64,000 nt of DNA from Bradyrhizobium sp. JYMT SZCCT0428 (GTDB taxonomy: Bacteria > Pseudomonadota > Alphaproteobacteria > Rhizobiales > Xanthobacteraceae). Where the stretch lies: positions 186,001 to 250,000 of the forward strand of contig NZ_JAFCLS010000002.1 in NCBI RefSeq assembly GCF_018131075.1, in the 5' to 3' direction. Below, one piece after another: positions 63,109-64,000 of this stretch. How positions within the stretch are numbered: the first letter of the stretch is position 1; each line of letters starts with the position of its first letter. The notes under the pieces were generated by a model. That model ran no database searches. It saw nothing but the letters and a program-made list of their open reading frames with translations, and was not told the DNA's origin. The position numbers and the translations under genes are program-made.

Positions 63109-64000
63109 GTGCGTCGTGTCGTCGTTACCGGGTTGGGACTGGTATCACCGCTGGGTTGCGGCAGTGAGTTGGGTTGGTCCCGCCTGCTTGCGGCCCGTTC
63201 AGGGCTGGCTGCCCTTCCCGAATGGGCGGCTCCCCTTCCCGCGCGGGTCGCTGGAATCGTGCCGATAAAAGCCGACGATCCGGATGGCGGCTTCGATCCG
63301 GATCTGGTCGTTGCTCCCAAGGATCAGCGGAGGATGGATCGCTTCATCCTGTTCGCACTGGTCGCCACGGCCGAGGCCCTTGCACAAGCGGCATGGACGC
63401 CCTCCGACGCACATTCGTTCGAGCGCACGGCCACCATCATCGCGTCGGGTATCGGAGGCTTTCCGGCCATCGTCGAGGCGGTTCGCACCACCGATCAGCG
63501 CGGGATCAGGCGCCTCTCGCCCTTCACCGTACCGTCCTTTCTCGCAAATCTCGCGGCCGGTCATATTTCCATCCGCTACGGCTTCAAGGGTCCCATCGGC
63601 ACGCCGGTCACTGCTTGCGCCGCAAGCGTACAGGCGATCGGCGATGCCGCACGCCTCATTCGAACCGGCGAAGCAGATGTTGCGATTTGCGGTGGCTCGG
63701 AAGCCTGCATCGATCTCGTGAGCCTCGGCGGCTTCGCCGCCGCCCGGGCCCTTTCGACCGGCTTCAACGAAACGCCGGCGCGTGCGTCCAGGCCTTTTGA
63801 CCGCGATCGTGACGGCTTCGTCATGGGTGAAGGTGCCGGTATCCTCGTCATCGAAGAGCTGGAACACGCACTCCGCCGCGGAGCCCGACCGATCGCCGAA
63901 ATCGTCGGCTATGGCACGACTGCCGATGCCTACCACATCACGTCAGGACCCGAGGACGGGGACGGCGCGCGTCGCGCGATGGAAGGCGCCTTGAGGCAGG
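63109..64000 (+). CDS. Beta-ketoacyl-ACP synthase, FabF type (partial, runs off the window)
   Basis: The frame from the GTG at 63109 reads VTGLGLVSPLGCGSELGWSR and continues open to the window end, about 297 codons. The catalytic Cys lies in PVTACAASVQAIGDAAR, followed by ICGGSEACIDLVSLGGFAAA and RPFDRDRDGFVMGEGAGILV, which are KAS II marks. The C-terminal His residues lie beyond the edge. It follows the iron alcohol dehydrogenase gene. Its use in a degradative cluster is unexpected, so lipid or secondary-metabolite synthesis, or an island border, is possible. Confidence 0.9.
   Translation, partial: MRRVVVTGLGLVSPLGCGSELGWSRLLAARSGLAALPEWAAPLPARVAGIVPIKADDPDGGFDPDLVVAPKDQRRMDRFILFALVATAEALAQAAWTPSDAHSFERTATIIASGIGGFPAIVEAVRTTDQRGIRRLSPFTVPSFLANLAAGHISIRYGFKGPIGTPVTACAASVQAIGDAARLIRTGEADVAICGGSEACIDLVSLGGFAAARALSTGFNETPARASRPFDRDRDGFVMGEGAGILVIEELEHALRRGARPIAEIVGYGTTADAYHITSGPEDGDGARRAMEGALRQ

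Overview
The window looks like chromosomal DNA of a Bradyrhizobium-type alphaproteobacterium. It is GC-rich and has a TTAA-N7-TTAA (CtrA-type) box in front of a PleC/DivJ-like histidine kinase. It also has DUF1289 and TIGR02281-type aspartic protease genes, an interspersed repeat of a type I associate with Bradyrhizobium, and a very large set of CoA-ester catabolism genes. The assignment rests on protein and gene-order recognition only.

Region 1 (1-8.6 kb) is core-like: a VOC-fold protein, a beta-hydroxyacid dehydrogenase, a membrane histidine kinase, a DUF1289 protein, a periplasmic aspartic protease, a complete TRAP transporter (dctP-dctQ-dctM) and the tRNA-dihydrouridine synthase dusA.

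Region 2 (8.7-18.3 kb) is a decayed mobile element. It holds a tyrosine recombinase preceded by five TGCACAC repeats, and the 3' part of a CAT-anticodon tRNA (a probable att scar). It also holds gene fragments, a DUF2235 hydrolase with a frameshift, a VirD2-like/DUF3363 relaxase with a frameshift, an autoinhibited Fic protein behind an iteron-like repeat array, and a TraF-type conjugation peptidase whose N-terminus is fused to a piece of a CGFS glutaredoxin.

Region 3 (18.6-64 kb) is a catabolic island. It begins with an HxlR regulator, an MDR-family reductase, two paralogous proteins of unknown function, a partial duplication of the hxlR promoter, and a three-subunit molybdenum hydroxylase (CoxSLM-like). 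Then follow two class III CoA-transferases, four enoyl-CoA hydratases, two acyl-CoA ligases plus a feruloyl-CoA-synthase-like ligase, two thiolases, a paired acyl-CoA dehydrogenase set, an old yellow enzyme, a 2-nitropropane-dioxygenase-like flavoprotein, a flavin reductase, a second molybdopterin enzyme, an iron-type alcohol dehydrogenase, a ketoacyl synthase cut by the window edge, and solute-binding proteins that have no permease here. Two paralogous TetR and three HxlR regulators sit among them, mostly beside palindromes.

Together the genes suggest uptake, CoA activation and beta-oxidation-like breakdown of one or more cyclic or aromatic acids; the substrate cannot be read from the sequence. 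The most striking signals are: (i) a palindrome GTTCT-N5-AGAAC shared by several promoters across 25 kb, one of them next to an hxlR gene; (ii) four SDR-like proteins that lack the catalytic Tyr and share a C-terminal RPxxEKW-type tail; (iii) the Grx-TraF fusion; and (iv) the repeat arrays at the integrase and fic promoters.
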